64,000 nucleotides of DNA from the NCBI RefSeq assembly GCF_000585995.1, contig NZ_CP007410.1:3065430-3129429 (forward strand), read 5' to 3'. Of the stretch, positions 49,075 through 58,563 are shown piece by piece. Every line of letters starts with the position of its first letter. The first letter of the stretch is position 1. The DNA is from Pseudomonas brassicacearum (lineage in GTDB: Bacteria; Pseudomonadota; Gammaproteobacteria; Pseudomonadales; Pseudomonadaceae). Position numbers and translations under genes: made by a program. The notes beneath the pieces were generated by a model. That model made no database searches. It was not told where the DNA came from and saw nothing but the letters and a program-made list of their open reading frames with translations.

Positions 49075-50259
49075 ATGCACAACAATAAAAATACCTGCCT
49101 GCGTTTTTTGCCTGCGGTCATCGCCGGTCTTTCGACCTTGGGCCTGACATCTTGGGCCCAAGCCGAAATCATGTTGTACGACAAGGACCAGACCACCTTT
49201 TCCACTGACGGCTACATCAACGCCTTTTACGTCAACAGTGATGTGGACCGGGCAGGGGAGCAGTACGACCGTCGGCAGGCGCGGGTGAAGATGGGTTTTT
49301 TACCCAACTACCTGGGCTTCAACATGGGCAAGCAGGTCGATGACCTCAAGCTCGGCGCCCGTGCTTCGTTCTGGGTGACCATCAACGACAGCGAAACCAA
49401 CGGCACCGACACCGCCATCGATGTGCGACAGTTCTACGGCACCGTCGCCAACCCGGAGTGGGGCGAGGTGCTGATCGGCAAGGACTTCGGTCTGTTCGCC
49501 CGTTCCAACATCCTGCTCGATGAACTGCTGGCCGGTTACGGGCAGGTCAGCGACACCCTCGGGCTGGTGGACGGCGGCGGCGTGTCGTTCGGCAACATCG
49601 GCAGCGGCTATCCGTATCCGTTCCCAACCTCGCAGATCACCTACCGCACACCGGTGATGGACGGTTTGCGCGTGGCGGTGGGGATCATGGATCCGGTGGA
49701 CACCAACGACAACAGCGCCACCGGCAAGGCCTATCAGGAAAACCCGCGCACCGAGAGCGAGATCACCTACCAGTTCGACCTGGGCGGGGCAAAGATCTAC
49801 AGCTGGCTCAACGGCAGCTACCAGACCTCGGACAACACCGACTCAACGGTCGAGTCGGTAACCTCCAAAGGCTTGGGTTATGGCGTGCAGGCGAAGATGG
49901 GCGGGCTGTCGCTCACCGGTTCGGGGTTCCAGGCCAAGGGCATCAACCCGTTCTTCACCAACAACGCCGGCGAAGCCACGTTGCGCAATGTCGACAGCAA
50001 GGGCTACCTGCTGCAGGGCTCCTACAAGCTGGGCAAGAACCGCCTCGCGCTGTCCTATGGCAAGACCGACGACGACGGCAATGGCGTGGTAGGCAGCGGC
50101 GCCGATTACGAAACCCGCGGTATTGCGCTGTTCCATGACATCAACGACAACCTCAAGCTCGTGGCCGAATACAACCAGTTCGAAATCAACGGCCACGACA
50201 CCAGCGCGCAAAACGAAGACACCGATACCTTCGCGGTGGGGGCTGTATTGACCTGGTAA
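49075..50259 (+). CDS. Outer-membrane porin (general Gram-negative porin fold)
   Basis: This 394-residue protein has a signal peptide (MHNNKNTCLRFLPAVIAGLSTLGLTSWAQAE) and alternating beta-strand sequence such as YDRRQARVKMGFLPNYLGFNM, RQFYGTVANPEWGEVLIGKDFGL and a closing VGAVLTW with C-terminal aromatic residue. It belongs to the trimeric porin type with VLIGKDFGLFARSN constriction-loop region. Its place after the transporter-dehydratase pair suggests an outer-membrane path for the same acid sugar, though it is 360 bases away and may have its own promoter. GGAG precedes the ATG at 49075. Confidence 0.85.
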   Translation: MHNNKNTCLRFLPAVIAGLSTLGLTSWAQAEIMLYDKDQTTFSTDGYINAFYVNSDVDRAGEQYDRRQARVKMGFLPNYLGFNMGKQVDDLKLGARASFWVTINDSETNGTDTAIDVRQFYGTVANPEWGEVLIGKDFGLFARSNILLDELLAGYGQVSDTLGLVDGGGVSFGNIGSGYPYPFPTSQITYRTPVMDGLRVAVGIMDPVDTNDNSATGKAYQENPRTESEITYQFDLGGAKIYSWLNGSYQTSDNTDSTVESVTSKGLGYGVQAKMGGLSLTGSGFQAKGINPFFTNNAGEATLRNVDSKGYLLQGSYKLGKNRLALSYGKTDDDGNGVVGSGADYETRGIALFHDINDNLKLVAEYNQFEINGHDTSAQNEDTDTFAVGAVLTW

Positions 50260-50288
50260 CACAATCCGTCGGATGAAAAGCATATCCC

Positions 50289-50409
50289 TGTGGCGAGGGG
50301 ATTTATCCCCGCTGGGCTGCGAAGCAGCCCCCTGGATCTGTCAGGCAGACCGAGTTGTCAGGTTTTAGGGCCGCTTCGCGCCCCAGCGGGGATAAATCCC
50401 CTCGCCACA
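50289..50409. repeat. Long REPIN, family C, in a 328-base gap
   Basis: TGTGGCGAGGGGATTTATCC arms enclose GGGCTGCGAAGCAGCCCCC and GGGCCGCTTCGCGCCCC hairpins. The rest of the gap (50410-50587) is nosP leader with a 13-bp site listed next. Confidence 0.9.
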
Positions 50410-50511
50410 AGGGCATTCCAAACAAAGCCCGATTGTTTTTGTGGTAGCCCCAGCCGTGCGCATCGCGGCCGGGGCCGCCACTGTTCTCCTCCCATGGAAG
50501 CGCCCACCCGC

Positions 50512-50524
50512 TACCCAAGTAGCA
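50512..50524 (+). promoter_or_regulatory. Inverted-repeat site before nosP (ped/exa-type motif)
   Basis: TACCCAAGTAGCA contains the exact inverted repeat GCTAC-CCAA-GTAGC and matches the sites at 55848 and 59827 in TAC-Y-M-A-R-G-TAG-Y-A. It lies 64-76 bases before the nosP start. Confidence 0.5.
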
Positions 50525-50587
50525 TTCGTGGACCGGACGTTGCTTCGTACACTCAAGGCTCCTATCACGCACCCGTCGGAGGCGAAG

Positions 50588-51751
50588 ATGCAGCAGGCCC
50601 AGAGCGAAGGTGTGGTGAGCGCCATGTCCCAGGCAACAGACGTCCAGCAAGTGGCCCAGGAGCTGGCGCGGCAGTTGTTGCACCCGCACCTGGGGTTCGT
50701 GCTGTTTTTTTGTTCCGCCGAATACAACTTGCCGGCCCTTGGCCAAGCGCTTTCCCAAAGTTTCGGCGGGATTCGCCTGGTGGGCTGCACCAGCGCAGGG
50801 GAAATCACCGCCCAGGGTTATGGCCGCAACTGCGTGACGGCGGTGGGTTTCGATCACCGGCATTTTTCCATTGCCGCCGAGCTGATCGGTGAAATGGAGC
50901 ACTTCAGCCTGATCGACGCCCAGCAAATGGTCGAGCGCCTGGCCAGCGGTTGCCGTAGTAATGCCCTGGCGCCGATCAAGGGCCACAGCTTCGCGTTGAC
51001 CTTGCTCGACGGCCTGTCCAGCCGCGAGGAAATGGTGCTGGCAGCCTTGAGCGCCGCACTCGGCGACATCCCGCATTTCGGCGGTTCGGCTGGCGACGAC
51101 AACTACCTGACCCACACCCATGTGTACTTCGAAGGCCAGTTCCACAGCGGCGCGGCCGTGGTGCTGCTGATCAACACCTGGCTGGAATTCGAAGTGTTCA
51201 CCACACACCACATCCTGCCTCGGCAAGAAAAACTGGTGGTCACCGGCGCCGACAGCGCTTCACGACGGGTCTTTGAGCTCAACGCCGAACCCGCCGCCGA
51301 AGAATATGCCCGGCATATCGGCGTGCCCGTGAGCGCGCTCGACTACCGGGTCTTCGCCGCCCATCCGCTGGCGGTGCGCATCAATGACCAGTACTACGTG
51401 CGGGCCATCCAGCAGGTGCACCCGGACCTGAGCCTGAGTTTCTACTGCGCGGTGGAGAACGGCATCGTCCTCACCGCGATGACCCCCGGTCCCTTGCTGG
51501 ACAATCTGCAAAGCCTGTTCGACGGCTTGCAGGCACGTCTCGGCGACTTGTTGCTGACCATCGGCTGTGACTGCTTCCTCAGGCGCCTGGAACTGGAGGA
51601 CCGTGGTGGCCTGGAACAGATCGGCCAGTTCCTGCGCGAGCAACGGGTGATGGGGTTCAACACCTATGGAGAACAGTTCAATGGCATGCACATCAACCAG
51701 ACCTTCACCGGAGTTGCCATTGCCCGCCATCGCGTCCCTGGCCATCGCTGA
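50588..51751 (+). CDS. nosP: FIST-domain protein NosP (nitric-oxide sensor partner of NahK)
   Basis: This 387-residue soluble protein has FIST N and C domains: LGFVLFFCSAEYNLPALGQAL and LVGCTSAGEITAQGYGRNCV at the start, GHSFALTLLDGLSSREEMVLAAL with IPHFGGSAGDDNYLTHTHVY in the middle and GFNTYGEQFNGMHINQTFTGVAIA at the end. In P. aeruginosa NosP is a haem protein that inhibits the adjacent kinase NahK when it binds NO. The gene order and overlap with the next gene match that pair. GGAGG lies 5 bases before the ATG. A haem-ligand His cannot be picked with certainty. Confidence 0.85.
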   Translation: MQQAQSEGVVSAMSQATDVQQVAQELARQLLHPHLGFVLFFCSAEYNLPALGQALSQSFGGIRLVGCTSAGEITAQGYGRNCVTAVGFDHRHFSIAAELIGEMEHFSLIDAQQMVERLASGCRSNALAPIKGHSFALTLLDGLSSREEMVLAALSAALGDIPHFGGSAGDDNYLTHTHVYFEGQFHSGAAVVLLINTWLEFEVFTTHHILPRQEKLVVTGADSASRRVFELNAEPAAEEYARHIGVPVSALDYRVFAAHPLAVRINDQYYVRAIQQVHPDLSLSFYCAVENGIVLTAMTPGPLLDNLQSLFDGLQARLGDLLLTIGCDCFLRRLELEDRGGLEQIGQFLREQRVMGFNTYGEQFNGMHINQTFTGVAIARHRVPGHR

Positions 51752-54323
51752 GCTGCAAGCGCAGATCGACAGCCTGCAGCACGAAAACCATAAGCTGCGG
51801 CGCATCAACGCCGCGCTGATCGAACGGGTGGAGTCCGGCGTCACCCGCGGCAACGACCCGTACGCGGCGTTCCAGCATTCGGTGGTGTTGGCCGAGCAGG
51901 TGCGTGAGCGTACCGACGCCCTGAATCAGGCGATGGCCGAACTCAAGGCCGGCAATCACTTGCTGGGTGAGGCGCGGTTGCGGGCGGAAACGGCCCACCG
52001 GCACTTGATCGATGCCATTGAGAGCATCTCCGATGCGTTTGTGCTGTTCGACGAACAACAACGCATCGTCCTGTTCAACAGTCGCTTCAAGGCGTTCTGG
52101 GCCCACAGTCGGGTGCGCATCATCGCCGGGATGCGTCTTTCACAGGTCAAGCGCTTGATGACCGCCAACGGCTTGTTTAGCGAAGAACCCCGGGGGCAGG
52201 CCGACGAGCATGTGTTGTACCGTTTGCAGAACGGTCGCTGGCTGCAAGTCAGCGAGCGGCCGACCCAGGAAGGCGGGCGGGTGATCCTGTTTACCGACAT
52301 CACCGACGTCAAGCTCAGTGAAACCGTGCGCCGCGAGCAGGCCATCGCGCAGAAATCACACTTGTTGCAGCGCGCGGTGGACAACCTGTCCCAGGGCGTG
52401 GCGATGGTCAACGCCCAAGGTGTCCTGGAGCTTTGGAACCGGCGCTTCCTGGAACTCAGCGGCTTGGCGCCAGTGGCCGCTCATCGGTTGTTCAACGAGG
52501 TCATCGCCGACAGCGAACTGCACCTGCTGACGCCCGCCAGCCGCGACAGCAACGGTCGGCTGATTCACGAATGCGAGCAGCGCCTGTCGGATGGCCGGGT
52601 CTTGGAGATTCGGACCCATCCGCTGCCTACCGGCGGCTACGTCAACACCTTCACCGATATCACCGAACGCTACCAGCACGCCGAGGCCCTGAGCGAAAGC
52701 GAGCGCTGGATCCGCCTGATCACCGACCATGTACCGGCGCTGATCGCCTACCTCAATGCCGACCTGGTCTACGAGTTCACCAACAAGGTCTACGAGCAAT
52801 GGTATTGCTGGCCCCGTGGGGTGATGCTCGGCCAGAGCCTGCGCGAGGCCCACAGCGAGCAGCATTACCAGCGCCTGGAGGCCTACGTGGCCCGGGCGTT
52901 GGCGGGCGAGAGCGTGACGTTCGAGTTCGCCGAAACCAACATCAACAATCAGGAGCGCTACATGTTGCGCTCCTATGTGCCCAACCGCTTGGCCAACGGC
53001 GAGGTGGTGGGGATCTTCGTGCTGATCCGCGACATCACCGAGCGCCGGCGCACCGCCGAGGCGTTGCACCAGGCCTACCAGAACCTGGAACAACGGGTCC
53101 AGGAACGCACCGCCGAGCTGACCACCCTCAACGATCAGTTACTGCGCGAGATCGACGAGCGCAGCCGGGTGGAGTTGCGCCTGCGCGAGGCCAAGCGCGA
53201 GGCCGAGCAGGCCAACCTGTCCAAGACCAAATTCCTCGCCGCGGTCAGCCATGACCTGCTGCAACCGCTCAATGCCGCGCGGCTGTTCACCAGCGCTTTG
53301 CTCGAGCGTCGTGAGCCGGTGGCGAACGCGCAACTGGTGCGCAATGTCAGTCACTCCTTGGAGGACGTGGAAAACCTGCTGGGCACCCTGGTGGACATCT
53401 CCAAGCTCGATGCCGGGGTGATCAAGGCCGATATCGCCCCGTTCGCCCTGAGCGAATTGCTCGAGAACCTGGCCGCCGAATACGCCCAGGTGGCCAGCAG
53501 TGAAGGCTTGGCGCTGCACTTTGTGCCGTGTTCAGCCCTGGTACGCAGCGATATCCAGCTGCTGGCGCGGATCCTGCGCAACCTGCTCAGCAATGCCATT
53601 CGCTATACCCCCAGTGGACGGGTGGTGCTGGGCTGCCGGCGACATCGTCAGCGACTGACCATCGAAGTCTGGGACAGCGGCATCGGCATTGCCGAAAACC
53701 GCCTGGAGGAAATTTTCCAGGAGTTCAAGCGCGGCGACGTGCAGCGTCCGGACCAGGACCGCGGGTTGGGCCTGGGGCTGGCGATCGTCGAGAAGATCGC
53801 CGGAATCCTCGGGCACCGGATCCAGGTGCGTTCATGGCCGGGCAAGGGCTCGGTGTTTTCCGTCGAAGTACCCCTGAGCGCCACGGCGCCCAAGCCGTTG
53901 CCGTGCCTGGACATGAGCGAGCCGATGCTCGAGCGCCTGCGTGGCGCACGGATCTGGGTGCTGGATAACGACGCGGCGATCTGCGCCGGCATGCGGACCT
54001 TGCTGGAGGGCTGGGGGTGTGTGGTGGTCACGGCGCTGTCGGAGCAGGACCTGGCACGGCAGGTGGACAACTACCACGCCGAGGCCGACCTGCTGATTGC
54101 CGATTATCACCTGGACAACGAGCAGAACGGCGTCGACGCGGTGGCTCGGATCAACGCCCGCCGGGCCTCACCGATCCCGGCCATGATGATCACCGCCAAC
54201 TACAGCAACGAACTCAAGCAGCAGATCCGCGAGCGCGGCCACACCCTGATGCACAAACCGGTGCGGCCGATGAAGCTCAAGATTGCGATGAGTCATTTGT
54301 TGGGCCAACCCCCGAATCATTGA
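51681..54323 (+). CDS. nahK: Hybrid sensor histidine kinase NahK/ErcS'-like
   Basis: This soluble hybrid kinase of about 880 residues has an N-terminal coiled coil (QAQIDSLQHENHKLRRINAAL), three PAS domains (about 95-210, 225-340, 345-470), a coiled linker and HisKA with FLAAVSHDLLQPLNAARLF. The HATPase part has LSNAIRYTPSG and GLGLGLAIVEKIAG, and a C-terminal receiver has its Asp in LLIADYHLDNEQNG. It lacks membrane segments. In P. aeruginosa NahK feeds the HptB-GacA route and affects biofilm and ethanol genes. The frame overlaps nosP by about 70 bases; the ATG at 51681 has GGAG upstream, and an ATG at 51666 is also possible. Confidence 0.88.
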   Translation: MACTSTRPSPELPLPAIASLAIAELQAQIDSLQHENHKLRRINAALIERVESGVTRGNDPYAAFQHSVVLAEQVRERTDALNQAMAELKAGNHLLGEARLRAETAHRHLIDAIESISDAFVLFDEQQRIVLFNSRFKAFWAHSRVRIIAGMRLSQVKRLMTANGLFSEEPRGQADEHVLYRLQNGRWLQVSERPTQEGGRVILFTDITDVKLSETVRREQAIAQKSHLLQRAVDNLSQGVAMVNAQGVLELWNRRFLELSGLAPVAAHRLFNEVIADSELHLLTPASRDSNGRLIHECEQRLSDGRVLEIRTHPLPTGGYVNTFTDITERYQHAEALSESERWIRLITDHVPALIAYLNADLVYEFTNKVYEQWYCWPRGVMLGQSLREAHSEQHYQRLEAYVARALAGESVTFEFAETNINNQERYMLRSYVPNRLANGEVVGIFVLIRDITERRRTAEALHQAYQNLEQRVQERTAELTTLNDQLLREIDERSRVELRLREAKREAEQANLSKTKFLAAVSHDLLQPLNAARLFTSALLERREPVANAQLVRNVSHSLEDVENLLGTLVDISKLDAGVIKADIAPFALSELLENLAAEYAQVASSEGLALHFVPCSALVRSDIQLLARILRNLLSNAIRYTPSGRVVLGCRRHRQRLTIEVWDSGIGIAENRLEEIFQEFKRGDVQRPDQDRGLGLGLAIVEKIAGILGHRIQVRSWPGKGSVFSVEVPLSATAPKPLPCLDMSEPMLERLRGARIWVLDNDAAICAGMRTLLEGWGCVVVTALSEQDLARQVDNYHAEADLLIADYHLDNEQNGVDAVARINARRASPIPAMMITANYSNELKQQIRERGHTLMHKPVRPMKLKIAMSHLLGQPPNH

Positions 54324-54335
54324 GTCGGACACCAA

Positions 54336-54468
54336 TGTGGCGAGGGAGCTTGCTCCCGCTGGGTTGCGCAGCAACCCCAAAGAGGCTGAATGCATTCAAC
54401 CTGACACACCAGGGTGAATGGTTTTGGGGCTACTTCGTAGCCCAGCGGGAGCAAGCTCCCTCGCCACA
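54336..54468. repeat. Long REPIN, family B
   Basis: TGTGGCGAGGGAGCTTGCTC arms with inner stems GGGTTGCGCAGCAACCCC and GGGGCTACTTCGTAGCCC. Between the convergent nahK and ErbR-type genes. Confidence 0.9.
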
Positions 54469-54512
54469 GGGGCCCCATGGCCTCGGGCCCAGCAGGTAGT
54501 TGTGTGGCCTGT

Positions 54513-55178
54513 TCACCGCCGCAGATAAGCCCCGAAATCAATATCCCCGGCACTGAGAATCGCCTGCACCCGGTTGTGCACATTGAGTTTGCGCAGGATC
54601 GCCGAAACGTGGGCCTTGACCGTGGTTTCGGCGATCTCCAGCGTATAGGCGATCTGCTTGTTCGACTCACCTTTGGTCATGCGTTCGAGCACCAGCAGTT
54701 GTTTGCGGGTCAGGGCCTGGAGCAGTTCCGGTGGGAAGCTCGGATTTTCGTTCATGCGCCGGCCCATCGGGCTTTTTTGCGTGCGGATGATGTCGGGCGG
54801 CAGGTACACGTTGCCATTGAGGATCTGTTCGATGGCGTCGGTCATCTGCGAGCGTGGCGAGGATTTGGTGATGAACCCCACCGCGCCATAAGTGATGGCT
54901 TGCAGCACAACCTGCTTGTCCTGCTCGGCGGAGACAATCACCACGGGGATGGTGGGTGCTTCGTTGCGCAGGTTGATCAGGCCGTTGAGCCCGTGCATGC
55001 CGGGCATGTTCAGGTCGAGCAGGATCAGGTCGAGGTCGTCGTGCTCGCGGGTCAGCGCCAGGGCGCTGTCCAGGTCGGCGGTTTCCATCACCTCGCTGCC
55101 AGGAAACCCGTCGCTGATGACGTTGTGGATGGCTTCGCGAAACAGTGGGTGATCGTCGGCTATCAGGATTTTATACAT
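54513..55178 (-). CDS. erbR: NarL/FixJ response regulator ErbR/AgmR-like (PedR1-type)
   Basis: This 221-residue regulator has a receiver ([14 protein letters not shown], phospho-Asp about 55 in [14 protein letters not shown], Lys in GFITKSS) and a LuxR-type helix-turn-helix ([35 protein letters not shown]). In P. aeruginosa ErbR (AgmR) and in P. putida its counterpart activate PQQ-dependent ethanol oxidation genes. No kinase is adjacent on its strand, so it is an orphan. The ATG at 55178 is 7 bases after AGGTG; an ATG 6 bases upstream is too close to it. It is a candidate reader of the TAC-N7-GTA-type sites. Confidence 0.87.
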   Translation of the reverse strand: MYKILIADDHPLFREAIHNVISDGFPGSEVMETADLDSALALTREHDDLDLILLDLNMPGMHGLNGLINLRNEAPTIPVVIVSAEQDKQVVLQAITYGAVGFITKSSPRSQMTDAIEQILNGNVYLPPDIIRTQKSPMGRRMNENPSFPPELLQALTRKQLLVLERMTKGESNKQIAYTLEIAETTVKAHVSAILRKLNVHNRVQAILSAGDIDFGAYLRR

Positions 55179-55233
55179 GGCCATTCACCTCGTTATTGTC
55201 ATAGGGGCAGGGCAGTTGTGCGCACTTGTAAGG

Positions 55234-55767
55234 TCAGGGAAAGGGTTCGGGGCGGGCCGCTTGCAAGGGCAGGTTGGCCGCCTCCCAGGCATCGAGGCCA
55301 TCGCGATACCAATACACATGCTTATAGCCCATGGCAGCGGCGCGTTTTACCGCGTTCCAGCTCAACCAGCAATCAGAGCGGCAATAAAAGACCAGCGGTT
55401 GATCCACCCGCCCGGCGGTGGCCTTGCGCAGGTGATAGGTCAAGTAATCCTGCCAAGTGGCGTCCAGGTCACCGTCACCGGTATTGGCCAGCCACAGGCT
55501 GCCGGGAAGGTTGGCGTGGGGCTCATTTTCGATGAACTGCCCCTGGACCCAGGGCCGACGGTAGACGTCGATCAGGACCGGAGGCGGCGCTTGCCCGAGC
55601 AGGCGTTGCAAGGCCAGGGTGTCCAGGGTCTGCGCGCCGTCAACGGAAGCTGGCGTCGGGCTGCGGTACTGGGCGACACGGTAGCCCTGCGGGGAAAACA
55701 GCTGTGTATCGGCCTGGGCGACATTCAGCGCCAGGCCCAGCAAGAGCATCGCCAGTAAACGGGGCAT
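55234..55767 (-). CDS. PQQ-dependent catabolism-associated rhodanese-like CxxxCW protein
   Basis: This 177-residue protein has a signal peptide (MPRLLAMLLLGLALNVAQAD) and a rhodanese-like domain: PPPVLIDVYRRPW, LPGSLWLANTGDGD and the cysteine motif LVFYCRSDCWLSWNAVKRA, followed by YKHVYWYRDGLDAWEAANLPL. Such proteins are known only as companions of PQQ-dependent dehydrogenase clusters, and their reaction is not established. It should act in the periplasm. The ATG at 55767 has AAGGA before it. A 13-bp inverted repeat lies 81-93 bases upstream. Confidence 0.85.
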   Translation of the reverse strand: MPRLLAMLLLGLALNVAQADTQLFSPQGYRVAQYRSPTPASVDGAQTLDTLALQRLLGQAPPPVLIDVYRRPWVQGQFIENEPHANLPGSLWLANTGDGDLDATWQDYLTYHLRKATAGRVDQPLVFYCRSDCWLSWNAVKRAAAMGYKHVYWYRDGLDAWEAANLPLQAARPEPFP

Positions 55768-55847
55768 AGGATTGATCCTTTTTGTTATGCGCCCATTACA
55801 TGCCAGGGTTGAGGTCTTGTGAATGCGACCATAGACAGGAAAACCGG

Positions 55848-55860
55848 TACTAAAGTAGTA
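55848..55860 (-). promoter_or_regulatory. Inverted-repeat site before the CxxxCW gene
   Basis: TACTA-AAG-TAGTA is an exact inverted repeat, 81-93 bases before the start codon. Related sites stand at 50512 and 59827. A NarL-type regulator such as the ErbR-like or PedR2-like protein is the likely binder. Confidence 0.55.
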
Positions 55861-55902
55861 ATTTCGGGTAGCGCTGTGCATATGCAGGGGGCATACAAAC
55901 CC

Positions 55903-55992
55903 TGTGGGAGCGGGCTTGCTCGCGAAAGCGGTGAGTCAGCTTGCATCCATGTTGAATGTGCCGCCGTCTTCGCGAGCAAGCCCGCTCCCACA
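55903..55992. repeat. REPIN, family A
   Basis: Inward-facing TGTGGGAGCGGGCTTGCTCG units, between the CxxxCW gene promoter and the end of the ABC permease gene. Confidence 0.9.
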
Positions 55993-56013
55993 AGGGGATT
56001 GGCGCTGGCTGGC

Positions 56014-56805
56014 TCAACCCGCCTTGCGCAACGCCGCATGCTGCGGATTGAACGTCCACACCGCCAGCAGCGCAAACACCAGCGTCAAGCCCACGCACAC
56101 CGCCATCGCCAACAGGTTGAACTGCTCATACAGCGCAAAACGCACCAGCTCCACGCCATGGGTGAAGGGGCTGAGCGCGCAGAGCCAATACAGCCAGGGA
56201 CTGGCCTCGAGCATCTTCCACAGCGGGTACAACGCCGAAGACAGGAAGAACATCGGAAAGATCACGAAATTCATCACCCCGGCAAAGTTCTCCAGTTGCC
56301 GGATGGCATTGGACAGCAGCAACCCCAGGGCGCTGAGCATCAGGGCCACCAGCAGCAGGGCCGGTAAGGCGAGCAGCAAGCCCATGGTCGGTGGCTGGAT
56401 GCCGTACAGCCAGGCAATGGCGAGGAAGGCGTAGACCTGCAGCAGCGAAATCAGCGAGGTCGCGAGTAACTTGCTGGCCAGCAGGAAAGCCCGGGGCAGG
56501 GGGCTGGTCAGCAGCACGCGCATGCTGCCCATTTCCCGGTCGTAGACCATCGACAACGAACCTTGCATGCCGTTGAACAGCAGGATCATGCAGGCCAACC
56601 CGGGCACGATGTACACCTCGTAGGGAATGTAGGTGTCGTAGGGCGCGATGATCGCGATGCCCAGTGCCGCGCGAAAACCGGCGGCGAACACCAGCAGCCA
56701 CAGCAGCGGCCGCACCAGGGCGCTGAGCAACCGCGTGCGTTGCAGCACGAAGCGCAGCCATTCGCGCATGACGATGCCGCTGAAACAATGCCAGTACGCG
56801 TTCAT
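56014..56805 (-). CDS. ABC-2 type permease of the PQQ-associated alcohol cluster (PedC-like)
   Basis: This 263-residue inner-membrane protein has six helices and the ABC-2 export fold: RPLLWLLVFAAGFRAALG, YIVPGLACMILLFNGMQGSLSMVYDREMGSMRVLLTSPLPR and FVIFPMFFLSSALYPLWKML. The fold is that of exporters, not nutrient importers. It overlaps the ATPase gene by 4 bases and is the last gene of the unit binding protein - propeller - ATPase - permease. Homologues are found in ped/exa clusters; what they move is unknown. I use the ATG at 56805. Confidence 0.88.
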   Translation of the reverse strand: MNAYWHCFSGIVMREWLRFVLQRTRLLSALVRPLLWLLVFAAGFRAALGIAIIAPYDTYIPYEVYIVPGLACMILLFNGMQGSLSMVYDREMGSMRVLLTSPLPRAFLLASKLLATSLISLLQVYAFLAIAWLYGIQPPTMGLLLALPALLLVALMLSALGLLLSNAIRQLENFAGVMNFVIFPMFFLSSALYPLWKMLEASPWLYWLCALSPFTHGVELVRFALYEQFNLLAMAVCVGLTLVFALLAVWTFNPQHAALRKAG

Positions 56806-57533
56806 GGCTGGACTCCCGAGGTGGTCAAGTGCGTGAAGGCTGAACCGAGGGTGCCGCCGTGTTCCAGGCTCACGGCGTCGGCACGCCCACTGGCGACCAG
56901 GCGGCCTTGATGCACAATCAACAGGTTGTCGCTGGGCCGCACTTCGTCCAGCAGGTGGGTGGTCCAGAGCACGCTGATACCCTGTTCCTCGCACAGTTGC
57001 CGAACGTGCAGCCCCAGGGCCAGGCGGCTGGCCGGATCCAGGCCGACGCTGGGTTCGTCCAGCAGTAACAGGCGCGGTTCGTGCAACAGGGTCCGGGCGA
57101 TTTCCACCCGGCGCCGATGGCCGCCGTTAAGGTCGCGCACGCGCTCGTGGCGTCGCTCTGTCAGTTGCTGGCGGGCCAGTTCGGCATCGATCCGGACGCT
57201 GCCCTGACGCCGCGACAAACCATGCAGCGCGATGTGATAACGCAGGTTTTGCTCGACGCTCAGGTCCAGGTCCAGGGTGCTCTGCTGAAACACCACGCCC
57301 AACTGGCGCAGGGCCGCTCGCGGTGAGTCCTGCAACGAATGACCGCCGACCAGAATGTCGCCGCGTTGCACGTCGTACAGGCGCGTGAGCAGGGCAATCA
57401 GCGTCGACTTGCCGGCCCCGTTGGGCCCCAGCAGCGCTGCGAAGCCGCCGACGGGCAAGTTGAAGCTCACCTGTTTGAGGGCTTCGCGCGAGCCATAGGC
57501 AAAGCTCAGCTCACTGACCTGCAGCGCGTTCAT
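56802..57533 (-). CDS. ABC ATPase of the PQQ-associated alcohol cluster
   Basis: This 243-residue ATPase has Walker A GPNGAGKSTLIALL (about 38), Q-loop GVVFQQSTLDLD, signature DLNGGHRRRVEIARTL (about 135) and Walker B LLLLDEPSVGLD. The signature reads NGGHRRR instead of the usual SGGQ, a variant seen in ABC-2 exporter subfamilies. It powers the permease encoded just downstream (ATGA overlap), and its start overlaps the propeller gene stop. The motor motifs are otherwise intact. Confidence 0.9.
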   Translation of the reverse strand: MNALQVSELSFAYGSREALKQVSFNLPVGGFAALLGPNGAGKSTLIALLTRLYDVQRGDILVGGHSLQDSPRAALRQLGVVFQQSTLDLDLSVEQNLRYHIALHGLSRRQGSVRIDAELARQQLTERRHERVRDLNGGHRRRVEIARTLLHEPRLLLLDEPSVGLDPASRLALGLHVRQLCEEQGISVLWTTHLLDEVRPSDNLLIVHQGRLVASGRADAVSLEHGGTLGSAFTHLTTSGVQP

Positions 57534-58537
57534 GGCGTCACCACCACGCCCCAGGGGTAGCGCCCGACCTTGATCGACTTGAGCACTTTGCGGCTCTCTA
57601 CATCGATTACCGAGACATCGCCGCTCACACCGTTGGTGGCCAGGAGTTGGCGCTGGTCGGGGGTGAACGCCAGTTGCCAGACCCGGCGACCCACCAACAG
57701 GTAATCCAGCACTTCGAAGGTCTTTGCGTCGATCACCGCCACATGATTGGCCGGACCCAGGGCCACGAACGCGAGCTTGCCATCGGCGCTGAGCTTGATG
57801 CCCACCGGTTGCACTTTGTCGGGGTGCACGCCTTTGATCTGGAACGTCAGGGTCTTGAGGATTTTGCGCGTGGCCACGTCGAGAATCGTCAGGGTGCCGC
57901 CAATTTCCGCCGAGGCCCAGAGCTGCGAACCGTCGCGGTTGAACTCGACGAAACGGGGTCGCTGATCCACCAGGGTGTTGTCGGCCAAGGTCTGGGTGCT
58001 GGTATCGATCCAGTGCAGCATGTTCGTGGTTTCACTGGTGTTGACCGCCCACTTGCCATCGGGGCTGACGGCCATGCCTTCGGGTTCGACGCCCACGCCG
58101 ATCTGGCCCAGCACTTCAGACGTCTGGGTATCGATCACCGTGACCAGGGCATCGTCCTCGTTGGACACATAGAGCCAACGGTCGTTGGGGTGCAGGGCGA
58201 ATTGCTCCGGATCCTTGCCGGAGGGCAGTTCCTTGATGATCTTGCGGGTGGCGACGTCCATCACCTGGACCCGGTCCGAATCGCTGGCGCAGATGTACAG
58301 CAAACTATTGTCATGGGACAGCAACAGGCCTCGGGGGCGTTGGCCCACCGGCAGGGTCTCGATGACTGCCAGGCTCTGCATGTCGATCAGGCTCAGGCTG
58401 TTGTCTTTCTCGTTGGAAACCCAGGCAATGCTGGCAGCGGCGGGGCCGGCGACGAGCAGCGCAGCGCCCAGGGCGAAGGCTTTGCACAACAGGGCCTTTT
58501 GGCAGAACAGGGCCGGGTGGAGCAGGGGGCGGCGCAT
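57530..58537 (-). CDS. Periplasmic YVTN beta-propeller protein, PQQ-catabolism associated
   Basis: This 335-residue protein has a signal peptide (FALGAALLVAGPAAASIAW) and seven or so repeats of the YVTN type, for example AWVSNEKDNSLSLIDMQSL, LYICASDSDRVQVMDVATRK, LYVSNEDDALVTVIDTQTSE and LLATNGVSGDVSVIDVESRK. It should fold as a propeller in the periplasm and may dock with the ABC binding protein or with the quinoprotein dehydrogenase; neither is shown. It stands 26 bases after the binding-protein gene and overlaps the ATPase gene by 4. Confidence 0.88.
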   Translation of the reverse strand: MRRPLLHPALFCQKALLCKAFALGAALLVAGPAAASIAWVSNEKDNSLSLIDMQSLAVIETLPVGQRPRGLLLSHDNSLLYICASDSDRVQVMDVATRKIIKELPSGKDPEQFALHPNDRWLYVSNEDDALVTVIDTQTSEVLGQIGVGVEPEGMAVSPDGKWAVNTSETTNMLHWIDTSTQTLADNTLVDQRPRFVEFNRDGSQLWASAEIGGTLTILDVATRKILKTLTFQIKGVHPDKVQPVGIKLSADGKLAFVALGPANHVAVIDAKTFEVLDYLLVGRRVWQLAFTPDQRQLLATNGVSGDVSVIDVESRKVLKSIKVGRYPWGVVVTP

Positions 58538-58563
58538 GGCGGTTTCCTTATTGTTGTTATCGA

